Shown here piece after piece: positions 6,594-8,338 of a stretch of DNA of 8,338 nucleotides. The position numbers were made by a program, and so were the translations under genes. How positions within the stretch are numbered: position 1 is the first letter of the stretch; every line of letters starts with the position of its first letter. The DNA is from an uncultured Steroidobacteraceae bacterium (GTDB lineage Bacteria > Pseudomonadota > Gammaproteobacteria > Steroidobacterales > Steroidobacteraceae), in NCBI GenBank assembly GCA_955652625.1, contig CATPBM010000053.1, forward strand, positions 1-8,338, given 5' to 3'. The notes below the pieces were generated by a model. It searched no databases and was not told where the DNA came from. It worked only from the letters and a program-made list of their open reading frames with translations.

Positions 6594-8338
6594 ATGGGTA
6601 GTTTCCGTAAACGGCTTCTCGTGCTGATCATCGGCCTGGTGATCGTCACTCAAACTGTGACGCTTGCCGCAGTGCTGGTGAGCACCCGACGCACGGTCGA
6701 AGCGCGCGCCGCGGAGCAGCTGCGTTCCGGTGCCGCGCTCGCCGAGCACCTCGTGCGTTTTCGCGCCGGGCAGCTGGCGAACGGCGTGGCGGTGCTGGCG
6801 GGGGACTTCGGTTTTCGCGAGGCCGTCGCCAGCGCCCACGTTCCCACCATCCTTTCCGCGGCCCGCAACAACGCGCAGCGCATCGGCGCGGACCTGGTGC
6901 TGCTGCTCGATACGCACGGGGGGGTACTCGCCTCGACCGCGCCGGGAGCTAACGGCGCCGGCGGCTCCCTCGAAAGCCTGCTCGCGGAAGTCTCCACCGA
7001 GCGCGATCAGCCGAACTTCCGGGTGTTTGGCGCGCAGACGTACCAGTTCTTCCTGGCTCCCGTGCGCGCGCCCCAGACCATCGCCTGGGTCGCGATGGGT
7101 TTCCTGGCCGACGATGCGCTGGCGCAGAAAATCCGCGACCTCGTCGGCTCGGAGGTCGCGATCGTGACCCACGGCCAGGACGGGGTGATGCACGTGGTCT
7201 CGACGCTCCCGGCCGGGCGCGCCTCGCTCGGCACCGCGGCGACGCCCGCGGCCAGCGATCGCCCCCATATCGCCCGCCTTGCCGGGGCCGACTACCTGAG
7301 CTTCGCGCGGCGTCTCGACGCCCGCGGAGACTCGGTGGATCTGATCCTCCTGAGGCCGCTGCAGGAGGTGCTGGCCCCGTATCGGGAGCTGCGCGATGAC
7401 ATGCTGCTGATCGACGGCATCGCGCTCTTCCTGGCGGCGCTGATCGGCGCGGTGCTCGGGCGCAGCGCGACGCGTCCCATCGGCGAGCTGATGCGCGCCG
7501 CGCGCCGCATCGAGCAGGGGCAGTACGAAACCGCGGTGAGCGTCTCGGGCGGCGCCGAGTTCACCAGGCTCGCGGCGACCTTCAACGCCATGCAGAACAA
7601 CATCGCGGCGCGCGAGGCGGACATCACCTTTCAGGCCTATCACGATCCGCTGACGCAGCTGCCGAACCGGGCGCTCGTCGTGCGCGGGCTGGAGAGCCTC
7701 ATAAGCGGCGTCGAGCCTCAGCCGGGCGCCGCGCTGGTGCTCATCGAGCTGCGCAACCTGCGCGACATCAACGCCTCCCTCGGACACCAGGTCGGAGACG
7801 ACGTGCTGCGCGAGGCGGCGCGGCGGCTGCAGCAGAACGTCGCCGCTGACGATACGGTCGCCCGCCTGGGCGAGACTCAGTTCCTGGTGATCGCGCCGGG
7901 CTGTTCGGCGGAGCGCTCGCTCCTGTACGCCGAGCAGCTGGCCGCGGTGATCCGCACCGGCTTTCACCTGGCCGGCGTCAGCCTCGACCTGCGCGTGGCG
8001 TGCGGCGTGTGCCTGTTTCCGGCGCACGGCCGCACGGCGGAGGAGCTGCTGCAGCGCGTGCAGGTGGCGCTCGGGGATGCGGACGAGGTGCGCGCCCGGG
8101 TGGCGATGTACCGTCTCGGGCAGGACGCAGCGCACCGCCGCCGGCTGACGCTGATCACGGATCTGCGCACCGCCATCGACGAGGACCGACTGAGGCTCGT
8201 CTATCAGCCCAAAGTCACCATGGCGAGCCGCTCGGTGATGAGCCTGGAAGCGCTGGTGCGCTGGACGCATCCGCGGCTCGGGGCGGTTTCGCCGGGGGAG
8301 TTCGTGCCGCTCGCGGAGAGCACCGGCGGCTCGCGCCG
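6594..8338 (+). CDS. Membrane-bound sensor with HAMP, degenerate GGDEF and EAL domains (putative c-di-GMP phosphodiesterase), 3' partial
   Basis: This inner-membrane signalling protein probably degrades c-di-GMP in response to a periplasmic signal. The frame is open to the right edge (581 codons seen), so most of the EAL domain is missing. Residues 7-30 are a transmembrane helix. Residues 31-268 are a periplasmic region resembling a Cache-type sensor, with no cysteines and no heme motif. A second helix spans about 271-290. HAMP follows at about 291-343 (TRPIGELMRAARRIEQGQY). The GGDEF domain starts at DPLTQLPNR (351-359) but its signature reads GETQF (426-430), the usual metal-binding DxD is ELR (385-387), and no RxxD inhibitory site precedes it, so cyclase activity is probably lost. 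The EAL domain begins near YQPK (537-540) with intact EAL at 552-554. ATG 6594 has only a weak GAG site 7 nt upstream, and no other in-frame start precedes it. It is divergent from the cupredoxin operon. Confidence 0.9.
   Translation, partial: MGSFRKRLLVLIIGLVIVTQTVTLAAVLVSTRRTVEARAAEQLRSGAALAEHLVRFRAGQLANGVAVLAGDFGFREAVASAHVPTILSAARNNAQRIGADLVLLLDTHGGVLASTAPGANGAGGSLESLLAEVSTERDQPNFRVFGAQTYQFFLAPVRAPQTIAWVAMGFLADDALAQKIRDLVGSEVAIVTHGQDGVMHVVSTLPAGRASLGTAATPAASDRPHIARLAGADYLSFARRLDARGDSVDLILLRPLQEVLAPYRELRDDMLLIDGIALFLAALIGAVLGRSATRPIGELMRAARRIEQGQYETAVSVSGGAEFTRLAATFNAMQNNIAAREADITFQAYHDPLTQLPNRALVVRGLESLISGVEPQPGAALVLIELRNLRDINASLGHQVGDDVLREAARRLQQNVAADDTVARLGETQFLVIAPGCSAERSLLYAEQLAAVIRTGFHLAGVSLDLRVACGVCLFPAHGRTAEELLQRVQVALGDADEVRARVAMYRLGQDAAHRRRLTLITDLRTAIDEDRLRLVYQPKVTMASRSVMSLEALVRWTHPRLGAVSPGEFVPLAESTGGSR

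Noticed and set aside
6569..6601. 10-codon leader ORF overlapping the EAL protein start
   Set aside because: No ribosome site and no attenuator-like structure; a frame this short is expected by chance.
6564..8270. 568-codon open frame on the - strand opposite the EAL protein
   Set aside because: No recognisable motif and low-complexity residues. The + strand frame here encodes clear transmembrane, HAMP, GGDEF and EAL features.
1..8338. CRISPR arrays, insertion sequences, tRNA or rRNA genes
   Set aside because: No regularly spaced repeats, transposase motifs, terminal repeats or RNA gene signatures were seen on reading the window.

Overview
The window is GC-rich, tightly packed, and looks like chromosomal DNA of a beta- or gammaproteobacterium. 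The diderm envelope proteins, the c-di-GMP signalling protein, and an oxidoreductase operon of the kind described from Azoarcus and Thauera relatives all point that way. The taxon cannot be fixed further from sequence alone. I see no RNA genes, mobile elements, CRISPR arrays or signs of recent transfer.

Region 1 (1-4538, + strand) is an operon for a 2-oxoacid:acceptor oxidoreductase. It has three parts in order: a flavoprotein of the glutamate synthase small-subunit type with ferredoxin clusters at its C-terminus (5' end cut off by the window), the fused gamma-alpha subunit KorA, and the TPP-binding beta subunit KorB. KorA and KorB should decarboxylate a 2-oxoacid, most likely 2-oxoglutarate, to the acyl-CoA. 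The electrons probably pass through the iron-sulfur clusters to the FAD/NAD(P) subunit, which would exchange them with NADP(H) or ferredoxin. This matches the 2-oxoglutarate:NADP+ oxidoreductase known from Azoarcus evansii, where it supplies low-potential electrons for aromatic ring reduction.

Region 2 (4539-4563) is a 25-bp gap between convergent operons. It holds a perfect CG hairpin but no T-tract.

Region 3 (4564-8338) is a divergent cluster. On the - strand are a small periplasmic cupredoxin with an amicyanin-spaced copper site (5841-6524) and, 11 bp downstream, an outer-membrane beta-barrel protein of unrecognised family (4564-5829). On the + strand, starting 69 bp from the cupredoxin start, is a membrane-bound sensor with a periplasmic region, HAMP, a degenerate GGDEF domain and an EAL domain (6594 to the window end). 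It runs off the right edge. The shared intergenic region carries a 7-bp inverted repeat that touches the cupredoxin start codon. The inferred idea is a periplasmic copper/redox protein and barrel linked to a c-di-GMP phosphodiesterase. This is the least explained and most interesting part of the window.
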